Below, piece after piece: positions 35,566 through 41,746 of a stretch of DNA of 41,746 nucleotides. The stretch is from the NCBI GenBank assembly GCA_005843835.1, contig SZXZ01000031.1, forward strand, positions 1 through 41,746, written 5' to 3'. The notes under the pieces are model-generated. The model saw nothing but the letters and a program-made list of their open reading frames with translations, did no database searches and was not told the origin of the DNA. Position numbers and translations under genes: made by a program. The DNA is from Chlorobium sp. (GTDB lineage: Bacteria > Bacteroidota > Chlorobiia > Chlorobiales > Chlorobiaceae). Position 1 is the stretch's first letter. The number at the start of each line of letters is the position of its first letter.

Positions 35566-35633
35566 ACAGTGACAACGATTCCGATCCTGACATGGAGGGC
35601 GTTCGATACATGCTCGACCTTACGATTGAACAT
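35532..35633 (-). CDS. ilv operon leader peptide (attenuator peptide)
   Basis: A 33-codon reading frame from ATG 35631-35633 to TAA. The product starts MFNRKVEHVSNALHVRIG and ends IVVTVVFSLLSISVL. Fifteen residues are Val, Ile or Leu, and 12 of these are among the last 19, with pairs VV, VV and LL. This matches the leader peptides of the enteric ilvB and ilvGMEDA operons in kind. It lies on the same strand as ilvD, directly before competing RNA pairings and a terminator. No strong ribosome site is seen ahead of the ATG, and TATATA about 28 bases upstream could be the -10 box. No other start codon is in frame. Confidence 0.82.
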   Translation of the reverse strand: MFNRKVEHVSNALHVRIGIVVTVVFSLLSISVL

Positions 35634-35907
35634 AACTGAATTTGACTGTGCTGTTTGTATATAACCGCCACAGGTACAGCAGGTATTGCTATTGAATGCA
35701 AACATTTGAAGGGAACTGGTTTTTTCGGTATTAAACGAAAATTCAGAAGAAAATTACGTTTAATGTTTTATTAAAACAAACAATAAAAAAGTTAAAATCC
35801 CGTGGATATTTACTGTTTATTCTGTACAGTTACAGTTATATTTTTTTTCATGATTTAGAGTACTGTTATGTACCGATTTTTCCGGACTAACAAACAAAAA
35901 CAGAACC
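35634..35907. other. Divergent promoter region between ilv leader and fusion gene
   Basis: 274 bases with no gene. TATATA (around 35661-35666, minus strand) may serve the leader transcript. An inverted repeat ATTAAACG/CGTTTAAT (35730-35737, 35757-35764; 19-base spacing) abuts a palindrome TGTTTTA-T-TAAAACA (35764-35778). These could bind a regulator that acts on both directions. No clear -35/-10 pair was found for the fusion gene. Confidence 0.4.
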
Positions 35908-37488
35908 ATGTTTAACCTACAAGCTGCATTGCCTCAGGATTTACCGGCCTTTTTTTTGACCCTTTGTCTTGTTCTGCTGTTTGTTCTCCTTGCTGAATTG
36001 CTCACAAGGAAATTCAGCGTCAGCAGTCTGGTTGTCAGAAAAATCATTCACCTGAGTATGGGGGTAGTGATTTTTTTTATACCGGGCTATTTTCATTCCA
36101 ATTTTTATCCTGCCCTGGCGGCACTGGTTTTTTTGCTGTTGAACATGCTGAATATCCGTTTTGGATGGTTCGGCTCCATGCTAGCCCTTCCGGAAGACAA
36201 TAATAGTCAGTCGCCGGCTGTCAAGAGTTATGGGTCACTGCTTTTCCCTCTTATTTTTCTTCTACAGGTTCTTTTTTTATGGGAATCTCATAAATGGATT
36301 CTGCAGACTTCTATGCTTGTCATGGGTGTCAGTGACTCGCTTGCAGCGTTGGTGGGTAGCTCTGTTGGAAAAAAACATATTGAGCATCTGACAAAAAACC
36401 CTAAAACTGTTGAGGGGTCATTGACTATGTTTCTCAGCGGATTTATTCTGTTGAGTGCTGGCCTTTTAGTGTTCAGTAAGGATTTCAGTGGTGGTCTTGC
36501 CGGAAAGTCTGTGTTGATGCTTCTTGCTCTTGCGCTTCTTCTAGCTCTTGTGGCTACTGCTGTTGAAGCGCTTTTATCGCATGGTCTTGATAACTTTTTT
36601 ATTCCTCTCTCGATTTCCTATGTGCTCTATGTTCTTGAGATGAATCATACAATTCTTCTTGATCGGTTTCTAATTGGCGGCCTTTTTGCATTTCTTCTTG
36701 CGGTTTTTTCGATCAAGGTCAAGTTTCTCAATAACAGTGGAGCGACGGCAACATTTTTGCTTGGCACTACTATTTTTGGTATTGGGGGGATGGCCTGGAC
36801 TGTACCTCTTTTGACTTTTTATCTTTTATCGTCGGTATTGTCAAAACTGGGCAAGAAGCGTAAAGCTAAATTTGACCTTGTTTTTGAAAAAGGGTCTCAG
36901 CGCGATGCTGGTCAGGTATATGCAAATGGAGGTATTGCCTGGGTTTTAATGATTATTTTTTCATTAACTAATGAGCCCGCAATATTTTTTGCATATATGG
37001 GCACACTTGCCGCAGTACAGGCTGATACCTGGGCGACTGAGATTGGAACCATGTGGCCTAATCCGAAGGCTTGGCTGGTGACGACTTTCAAGGAGGTGCC
37101 TGTAGGTACTTCCGGAGGTGTTTCGGTACCTGGCACTTCAGGAGCGTTTCTGGGATCTCTTTTTATCTGCGCAAGTGCCATGCTTATGCATGTTCAGTGG
37201 TTGTACGATTTTGGATTACTGCAATCTTTTTTGCTTATAGGTTTTTCTGGTCTTTTAGCCAGTATGGTCGACAGCTTTTTTGGTGCAACTGTTCAAGCCC
37301 AGTATTTTGATCCTATTCGTGAAAAGGTTACAGAAAGAACTCATAGTATAGGGCCTGATGGGGTTGTGGTTGAAAATAGACTCCTCAAGGGAACCCCTTT
37401 TGTCAATAATGATCTTGTCAATACGCTTTGTGCTCTTTCAGGTTCAGCACTTGCGTACACGGTTATTCAGTATGTGCATTTGTTTTAA
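35908..37488 (+). CDS. Fused phytol kinase (VTE5-like) and phytyl-phosphate kinase (VTE6/DUF92)
   Basis: A 526-residue polytopic membrane protein with two parts. Residues about 1-245 resemble the CTP-dependent prenol/dolichol kinase family (VTE5, SEC59): VRKIIHLSMGVVIFFIPGY, then MGVSDSLAALVGSSVGKKH and KTVEGSLTMFLSG. Residues about 250-526 are DUF92 (VTE6/TMEM19): FLNNSGATATFLLGTTIFG, KRKAKFDLVFEKGSQRDAGQ, NGGIAWVL, QADTWATEIGTMW, VPVGTSGGVSVPGTSGA and VNNDLVNTL. In plants VTE5 makes phytyl phosphate and VTE6 the diphosphate. The fusion would carry out both steps on phytol, farnesol or geranylgeraniol set free from (bacterio)chlorophyll. It precedes tolQ by 24 bases, so it may be cotranscribed. 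The substrate is inferred. Confidence 0.85.
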   Translation: MFNLQAALPQDLPAFFLTLCLVLLFVLLAELLTRKFSVSSLVVRKIIHLSMGVVIFFIPGYFHSNFYPALAALVFLLLNMLNIRFGWFGSMLALPEDNNSQSPAVKSYGSLLFPLIFLLQVLFLWESHKWILQTSMLVMGVSDSLAALVGSSVGKKHIEHLTKNPKTVEGSLTMFLSGFILLSAGLLVFSKDFSGGLAGKSVLMLLALALLLALVATAVEALLSHGLDNFFIPLSISYVLYVLEMNHTILLDRFLIGGLFAFLLAVFSIKVKFLNNSGATATFLLGTTIFGIGGMAWTVPLLTFYLLSSVLSKLGKKRKAKFDLVFEKGSQRDAGQVYANGGIAWVLMIIFSLTNEPAIFFAYMGTLAAVQADTWATEIGTMWPNPKAWLVTTFKEVPVGTSGGVSVPGTSGAFLGSLFICASAMLMHVQWLYDFGLLQSFLLIGFSGLLASMVDSFFGATVQAQYFDPIREKVTERTHSIGPDGVVVENRLLKGTPFVNNDLVNTLCALSGSALAYTVIQYVHLF

Positions 37489-37512
37489 CGAATTTTAATT
37501 GTTGTTATCGAT

Positions 37513-38172
37513 ATGCTTGATTCAAAACTTGGGATTTTTGGACTGCTTTCGGATGCCGGGCCGGTTGTATTGTTTGTTTTATTTGTATTGCTCTCATTTT
37601 CTATAGTGTCTTGGGCAATTATTGCATTCAAGTTTGGCTATGTCCGTAAATCATTGAATGAGTCCAAAGCGTTTTTGGACTATTTTTTTGAAATCTACAA
37701 TGTTGACAAAGCTTTTGCTGAAAGCGAAAATTACCGAAAAGGTTCTCTGCCAAGGGTTTTCCGTTCTGGGTATATCGAGTATCGTGCTCTTGGCGACAAG
37801 GCTGATATCCGCCAGCTCAAGGTGCGTATTGCCCGTGCTGTTAAACGTGAGGCAAATGCGGAAAGCAAGAGGCTGTCGTCGCTCGTTCCTTTTCTTGCAA
37901 CGGTTGGGAATACGGCTCCGTTTATTGGTCTTTTCGGAACGGTATGGGGGATCATGACATCGTTTCATAACATAGGAGCAACGCAATCTGCTTCGCTGGC
38001 AGCAGTTGCACCTGGTATTTCAGAGGCATTGGTTGCTACTGCTGCTGGTCTTGCTGCTGCTATTCCTGCGGTTATGGCATATAATTATTTTACGCATCAG
38101 ATCAGTATTATTGAGCGAGACCTTGAAGAGTTTTCTTCTGATTTTGTTGCGGCATTCATTAACGAACCTTAG
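37513..38172 (+). CDS. tolQ: TolQ (MotA/TolQ/ExbB proton channel)
   Basis: 219 residues with three membrane helices (about 15-38, 125-150 and 160-185) and the family core 'LVPFLATVGNTAPFIGLFGTVWGIMTSFHNIG', quoted by its ends at about residues 120-152, then GISEALVATAAGLAAAIPAV. With TolR it forms the proton channel that energises the TolA-type protein. tolR follows 15 bases later. ExbB is the alternative, but the Pal genes downstream support Tol. Confidence 0.9.
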   Translation: MLDSKLGIFGLLSDAGPVVLFVLFVLLSFSIVSWAIIAFKFGYVRKSLNESKAFLDYFFEIYNVDKAFAESENYRKGSLPRVFRSGYIEYRALGDKADIRQLKVRIARAVKREANAESKRLSSLVPFLATVGNTAPFIGLFGTVWGIMTSFHNIGATQSASLAAVAPGISEALVATAAGLAAAIPAVMAYNYFTHQISIIERDLEEFSSDFVAAFINEP

Positions 38173-38187
38173 AGTGTAACAGGGGAT

Positions 38188-38610
38188 ATGATTACTTCAG
38201 GAAAAGGCAGGTTGATGAGTGATATTAATGTAACGCCGTTCGTTGATGTCATGCTTGTATTGCTGATTATTTTTATGGTGACGGCACCAATGATGACTCA
38301 TGGAGTAAAGGTCGATACGCCGCAAACCACTCATCAGCAAATGGATGTTGACGAAAAAGCTCTTGTGATCAGTATTGATGCGTCAAAACATGTTTTTATC
38401 AATAAATATCAGCTGGATGTATCGGAGGTTCGCCAGAAATTGCCGACCATTTTGGATGTGAAACATACCGGAGACGTCTATCTTAAAGCTGATAAGTCTC
38501 TTCCGTATGGTTTGGTAATGGATGTTATGGCACAAATCAGGGATGCTGGAATTGAAAAGATTGGTATGGTTACTGAACCGGCACCAGTAAAAAAGGCAGG
38601 CGGTAGATAA
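38188..38610 (+). CDS. tolR: TolR (ExbD/TolR) subunit
   Basis: 140 residues with one membrane helix near the start (SDINVTPFVDVMLVLLIIFM), containing the key Asp (FVDV) that carries the proton, then a periplasmic domain (VDTPQTTHQQMDVDEKALVI; PYGLVMDVMAQIRDAGIEKI). An ATG nine codons later (38215) is an alternative start. It lies between tolQ and the TolA/TonB-type gene, whose GTG directly follows its stop. Confidence 0.9.
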   Translation: MITSGKGRLMSDINVTPFVDVMLVLLIIFMVTAPMMTHGVKVDTPQTTHQQMDVDEKALVISIDASKHVFINKYQLDVSEVRQKLPTILDVKHTGDVYLKADKSLPYGLVMDVMAQIRDAGIEKIGMVTEPAPVKKAGGR

Positions 38611-39570
38611 GTGGGTAGTATGAAAAATAGTCAGAAACCCAAGGAACATGCTGAAAGAAAGTTTTCGTATTGGCTTTTTGCAGCTGCAGCCGCCCATGTT
38701 CTGGTACTATTCCTGGCAATGTATCTCCAAATACTGGATTTAGGTCGTCACGCACAGCCTAAAATTGTAAGTGTCAGTTTGATCTCGCTTCCCGGATCTG
38801 CAGGATCTCATCAATTTTCTGAAAAGCCAGGTGGAGCAGAAGCTGTTTCTGCAGCATCTCCTTCAACTCCTTCCCCTTCAAAGAAGACTGTTGCAGTTGA
38901 AAAAGCTGCCTCGGATGTTGCACCGGTAGAGCCCAAAAAGCCTAAAAAGGCGGTTAAGGTTAAAAAAACTGTTCCAGAGGTAAAACCTGTTACCCCGAAG
39001 AAGGTTTCAGTCGAACCTGTTGTTTCCAAAACGAAACCTAAAGTTATTGAGAAACAACCCGATATAAGCCAAGCACTTGAACGGCTCAAACAAACTGTTG
39101 ACAAAAAAACGGCAACCTCACAACCGACATCTGCAAGCAGCTTGAATGATGCGCTTGCTCAACTTCAAAAGAAGGTCAAGATTGAGGGTGATCAGGCAGG
39201 AACGGGACGAGGTGGAGTACGTGGCAGTTCTTCCGGTGGACGAGGAGGATCAGGCAACGGGTACGGAAGTGGCGGAACTTCAGCCCCTTACAAGGCGGAA
39301 ATTGCTTCAATTATTATGCATAACTGGGAATTTTCAAAGCTATTATTGAAAAACAGTTATGGCATGGAGGTATATGTTCGTATCAATGTTCTCCCTAACG
39401 GGACTATTAACCAAATTATTTTTGATAAAAAAGCTCCGAGCGAATACCTGAACAATTCAGTAAAAAAAGCCCTTGAAAAATCATCTCCTTTACCGGTTTT
39501 ACCGAAAGAGGAGGGAACCAAGGACGTTTGGATTGGGTTTGTATTTACACCTGAAGGTATCGAGAAGTAA
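38611..39570 (+). CDS. TolA/TonB-type energy transducer
   Basis: 319 residues starting with a GTG that directly follows the tolR stop; the ATG three codons later (38620) is an alternative. One membrane anchor (about residues 20-42) is followed by a Pro/Lys/Val-rich periplasmic spacer (about 70-170), a Gly/Ser-rich stretch (RGGVRGSSSGGRGGSGNGYG, about 205-225), and a C-terminal TonB/TolA domain (PYKAEIASIIMHNWEF; EVYVRINVLPNGTINQIIFD; ALEKSSPLPVLP). It would link the TolQR motor to outer-membrane partners. Position between tolR and pal favours a TolA role; the domain itself looks like TonB. Confidence 0.85.
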   Translation: MGSMKNSQKPKEHAERKFSYWLFAAAAAHVLVLFLAMYLQILDLGRHAQPKIVSVSLISLPGSAGSHQFSEKPGGAEAVSAASPSTPSPSKKTVAVEKAASDVAPVEPKKPKKAVKVKKTVPEVKPVTPKKVSVEPVVSKTKPKVIEKQPDISQALERLKQTVDKKTATSQPTSASSLNDALAQLQKKVKIEGDQAGTGRGGVRGSSSGGRGGSGNGYGSGGTSAPYKAEIASIIMHNWEFSKLLLKNSYGMEVYVRINVLPNGTINQIIFDKKAPSEYLNNSVKKALEKSSPLPVLPKEEGTKDVWIGFVFTPEGIEK

Positions 39571-39869
39571 CATGTATGGGTTTGAGGATTTGAAATCAGG
39601 ATGCATTGATACGGTATTTATGAGTAACCGAACAGTTTACATTACCGCAAGAGATTAAAATTGCATATAATTACATGGGAAAATATTAGTGAAAACAATA
39701 TATTTATTTCACGTTTATTTGTTGCAGATATAGCTCCCAGATGATTCTATGCAAGCTTGGTAAAGATATAGGTGTCTATTGCGGATTGAGATATGGTAAT
39801 ATTTGTAGCCATGAGCTTCTAGAGTCGAAGGTAACTTTTTTTTAAAAGAATCATAACAAGGAGGAAAAC
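39571..39869 (+). other. Intergenic region before pal, no tolB
   Basis: 299 bases where tolB would be expected. I find no reading frame or remnant of a beta-propeller protein. A 28-codon open frame at its start has no ribosome site. Just before the pal ATG is a very strong AAGGAGG, and an extended -10-like TGGTAATAT lies about 75 bases before the pal ATG, so pal may have its own promoter. Confidence 0.35.
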
Positions 39870-40322
39870 ATGGTAACAGTTAAGCCTTTATTGAGAACTC
39901 TCTTTATTCCTGCAATGCTTTTTCTTGGTGCGTGTGGTTGTGAAAAGCCTGTTGTTGTAGTACCACCACCACCGCCGGCTCAGATTGCACAGCCTGTGCT
40001 TGGTGATGTTTTTTATGATTTTGATAGATCAGAACTCCGCGCTGATGCTGTTGAGCAATTGAAAACAAATGCTAAGTGGCTGCAGTTCAGTGCCGGAAGA
40101 AAGCTTACTATTGAAGGTCATTGCGATGAAAGGGGTACTAATGAGTATAACCTTGCTCTTGGTGAGCGTCGCGCAAACAGTGCCAAGGACTATCTTGTAA
40201 ATATCGGGGCTAATCCTGCCAGTTTGAAGACTGTAACCTATGGTGAGGAAAGGCCGTTTGCAGTTGGACATAATGAAGAGGCTTGGGCTCAGAACAGAAG
40301 GGCTCATTTTGTAGCTGAATAG
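39870..40322 (+). CDS. pal: Pal peptidoglycan-associated lipoprotein (first copy)
   Basis: 150 residues with a lipoprotein signal (LGAC, Cys22) followed by a short Pro-rich linker and an OmpA-like domain: [18 protein letters not shown], then [20 protein letters not shown], the segment whose Asp and Arg bind diaminopimelate of peptidoglycan. It ties the outer membrane to the cell wall and is the end point of the TolQR-A system. The ribosome site AAGGAGG is the strongest nearby. A terminator separates it from a second Pal gene. Confidence 0.93.
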   Translation: MVTVKPLLRTLFIPAMLFLGACGCEKPVVVVPPPPPAQIAQPVLGDVFYDFDRSELRADAVEQLKTNAKWLQFSAGRKLTIEGHCDERGTNEYNLALGERRANSAKDYLVNIGANPASLKTVTYGEERPFAVGHNEEAWAQNRRAHFVAE

Positions 40323-40349
40323 GATCGTACGTTTGACTAAAAACCACCT

Positions 40350-40385
40350 AAGGGGCAGACTTTATTATAATGTATGCCCCTTTTT
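40350..40385 (+). terminator. Terminator between the two pal genes
   Basis: AGGGGCA (40351-40357) and TGCCCCT (40375-40381) form a stem of 7-8 bp with a 17-base AT-rich loop, followed by five T residues. It lies 28 bases after the first pal and 25 before the second, so it may limit read-through and lower expression of the second copy. Confidence 0.75.
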
Positions 40386-40410
40386 ATTAATGTTAAAAGG
40401 AGCCGAATCG

Positions 40411-40926
40411 ATGAAAAAAAAAATAAATGTGATGGTTGTGCTAGCCATGATGCTGTCGGCCGGATGTTCATCAAAAAGTGCTGTAAAATCTACTGAAAGC
40501 AGCGAGAGCCAGGTAACCCCTCCAGTTACATCAGTACAGGAACCTTTATCTACAGAAGCTATACCCACAGGATATGGATTTGACAAGTGGCAGAGAGGAC
40601 CGCTTGGCGATGTATTTTTTGATTTCGACAGTTCAACTCTCAGTAACGATGCACAGGATCAGTTGAAAAATAATGCGGCATGGTTAAGCAGTAATCCTGC
40701 TAAGAAGGCCATTATTGAAGGTCACTGTGATTCAAGAGGAACATCTGAATACAATCTTGCTCTTGGTGAACGCAGGGCTGCAAGTGCTAAGGATTATATT
40801 GTAAAACTTGGTGTTGCATCGTCCCGTCTCGAATCGGTCAGTTTTGGTGAAGAACGTCCGTTTGATCTAGGTCAGAATGAAGAAGCCTGGGCTAAAAACC
40901 GTCGTGCGCATTTTGTTATAAAGTAA
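40411..40926 (+). CDS. Pal-type lipoprotein (second copy)
   Basis: The start is the ATG at 40411, after AAAAGGAG; the frame is open further upstream but covers the terminator. The 171-residue product has a lipoprotein signal (LSAGC, Cys19), a 45-residue linker rich in Ser, Thr and Pro, and an OmpA-like domain ([39 protein letters not shown]). The two Pal domains are near-identical at the peptidoglycan motif, so this is a tandem duplication. The longer linker may span a different distance between outer membrane and wall. Confidence 0.9.
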   Translation: MKKKINVMVVLAMMLSAGCSSKSAVKSTESSESQVTPPVTSVQEPLSTEAIPTGYGFDKWQRGPLGDVFFDFDSSTLSNDAQDQLKNNAAWLSSNPAKKAIIEGHCDSRGTSEYNLALGERRAASAKDYIVKLGVASSRLESVSFGEERPFDLGQNEEAWAKNRRAHFVIK

Positions 40927-41007
40927 CAATGGTCGTAAAAAAGGTCGGCAAATTAATGAAGTGGTGAATCTGAAATATGGATTATGATATATAAACTTTG
41001 ATTTTCT

Positions 41008-41746
41008 ATGGATACCAAGTTTAAACCTTTTATTTTTTTGCCGGCTCTTCTGCTTTATGCGTGTGCATCTAAACAGGATCTTATCGTTGTTGAAGATGAT
41101 CTTCGTAAACTTAAAACTGAATCTGAATCTATCAAAACCCAATCTGCGGGTTCTTATTCTGATGTTCAGCAGGTTCGCGATGAGATTTCAAGGTTACAGG
41201 GCAGTATTGAAGAGGTTTCTCATAAAAATGCACAGGCTTTCGGTCGCTTGGGAATGGAAGATTCGTTGCTGGTGCATAAAACAGACGATCTGGAGTCGAG
41301 ACTCCAAAAAATTGAGCAATATCTAGGTATAGAAAAAAAGGAAAAAGAAAAAATCTTATCAGCTGTACCTCAGCCCAATAATTCTGTTGAAGCAGCTAAA
41401 GCTTCAACAGTTCTTGATGATGCAGCACTGCTCAACGAAGGGTTGGAAAAGCTTGGAAAGAATAACTATGCTTCAGCGAGGGAAAGCTTCAGCGCACTGA
41501 TAAAGACTTATCCGAAATCCAGTCTTCTCGATAAAGCACAGTTTAATCTGGCTGAAAGTTTTTTTAACGAAAAATGGTATGAGAAGGCTATTCTTGAGTA
41601 TCAGGTAGTTATAGCTAAATATACCAAAAGCACCAAACGTCCCGCTTCGCTTTATAAGCAGGCTCTCGCTTTTGAAAAGATAGGTGACGAGGTTAATGCG
41701 AAGGCAAGGTTCAAAACCTTGATTAATATTTATCCAACTGCTCCAG
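41008..41746 (+). CDS. cpoB: CpoB/YbgF-like TolA-associated lipoprotein (3' end beyond window)
   Basis: An open frame from ATG 41008 that runs off the window after 246 codons. It has a lipoprotein signal (LLLYAC, Cys19), a coiled coil (about 25-110, with DLRKLKTESESIKTQSAG and VRDEISRLQGSIEEV), and then TPR repeats (LNEGLEKLGKNNYASARESF; AQFNLAESFFNEKWYEKAIL; YKQALAFEKIGDEVNAKARF). This is the layout of CpoB/YbgF, the last gene of tol-pal clusters. E. coli CpoB is soluble; the Cys of the lipobox suggests an anchored form here. Confidence 0.85.
   Translation, partial: MDTKFKPFIFLPALLLYACASKQDLIVVEDDLRKLKTESESIKTQSAGSYSDVQQVRDEISRLQGSIEEVSHKNAQAFGRLGMEDSLLVHKTDDLESRLQKIEQYLGIEKKEKEKILSAVPQPNNSVEAAKASTVLDDAALLNEGLEKLGKNNYASARESFSALIKTYPKSSLLDKAQFNLAESFFNEKWYEKAILEYQVVIAKYTKSTKRPASLYKQALAFEKIGDEVNAKARFKTLINIYPTAP

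Noticed and set aside
35415..35907. T-box riboswitch ahead of ilvD
   Set aside because: The T-box core (AGGGTGGNACCGCG-type) is absent; the leader-peptide attenuator explains the region.
39571..39869. A tolB remnant between the TolA/TonB-type gene and pal
   Set aside because: No beta-propeller-like translation was seen in the frames checked.
1..41746. CRISPR arrays, insertion sequences or rRNA genes
   Set aside because: No regularly spaced repeats, transposase motifs or rRNA sequence were found on either strand.

Overview
The window looks like chromosomal DNA of a green sulfur bacterium (Chlorobiota/Chlorobi; a Chlorobium, Pelodictyon or Prosthecochloris type of moderate GC). Three things point there. 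The short-chain dehydrogenase at 22.2-22.9 kb closely matches the Chlorobaculum tepidum sepiapterin reductase as I remember it. The ilv-leu operon carries its own citramalate synthase. A phytol kinase/phytyl-phosphate kinase fusion fits an organism that handles chlorophyll alcohols. No prophage, insertion sequence or CRISPR array was seen.

Layout. 0-4.5 kb: the tail of a cold-shock gene, then a five-gene minus-strand operon of exported proteins (a CsgG-like lipoprotein, three larger exported proteins and a small coiled-coil protein) behind a recognisable promoter. 4.6-6.2 kb: a possible 48-residue protein and an MFS exporter with a promoter and a perfect palindrome in its leader. 6.5-9.2 kb: an Nramp-related transporter with altered metal-site motifs, a 55-residue membrane protein and a soluble PRC/MgtE_N/CBS protein, probably one magnesium-type uptake unit. 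9.3-16.5 kb: an ECF sigma factor with a membrane partner, Kdo transferase (waaA), a DEAD-box RNA helicase with a terminator in its leader, a beta-CASP nuclease and a DUF2721 protein. 16.5-24.1 kb: tRNA-Lys, XerC/D recombinase, rsmB, a SAM-I riboswitch ahead of metX, serS, yqeY, sepiapterin reductase, a cold-shock gene and a RadC-family protein.

24.2-35.6 kb: one long minus-strand operon, ilvD-ilvB-ilvN-ilvC-leuB-leuA-leuC-leuD-cimA, for all three branched-chain amino acids. Isoleucine starts from pyruvate through citramalate. Ahead of ilvD is the most striking element of the window: a 33-codon leader peptide dense in Val, Ile and Leu codons, followed by mutually exclusive RNA pairings and a terminator, the full layout of a ribosome-mediated attenuator.

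35.9-41.7 kb: the fused prenol-kinase gene, then the Tol-Pal envelope system (tolQ, tolR, a TolA/TonB-type protein, two tandem Pal lipoproteins, and a CpoB/YbgF gene cut by the window end). No tolB lies in its usual place. Strand composition (G versus C on the + strand) appears to switch inside the ilv operon near 32-33 kb.
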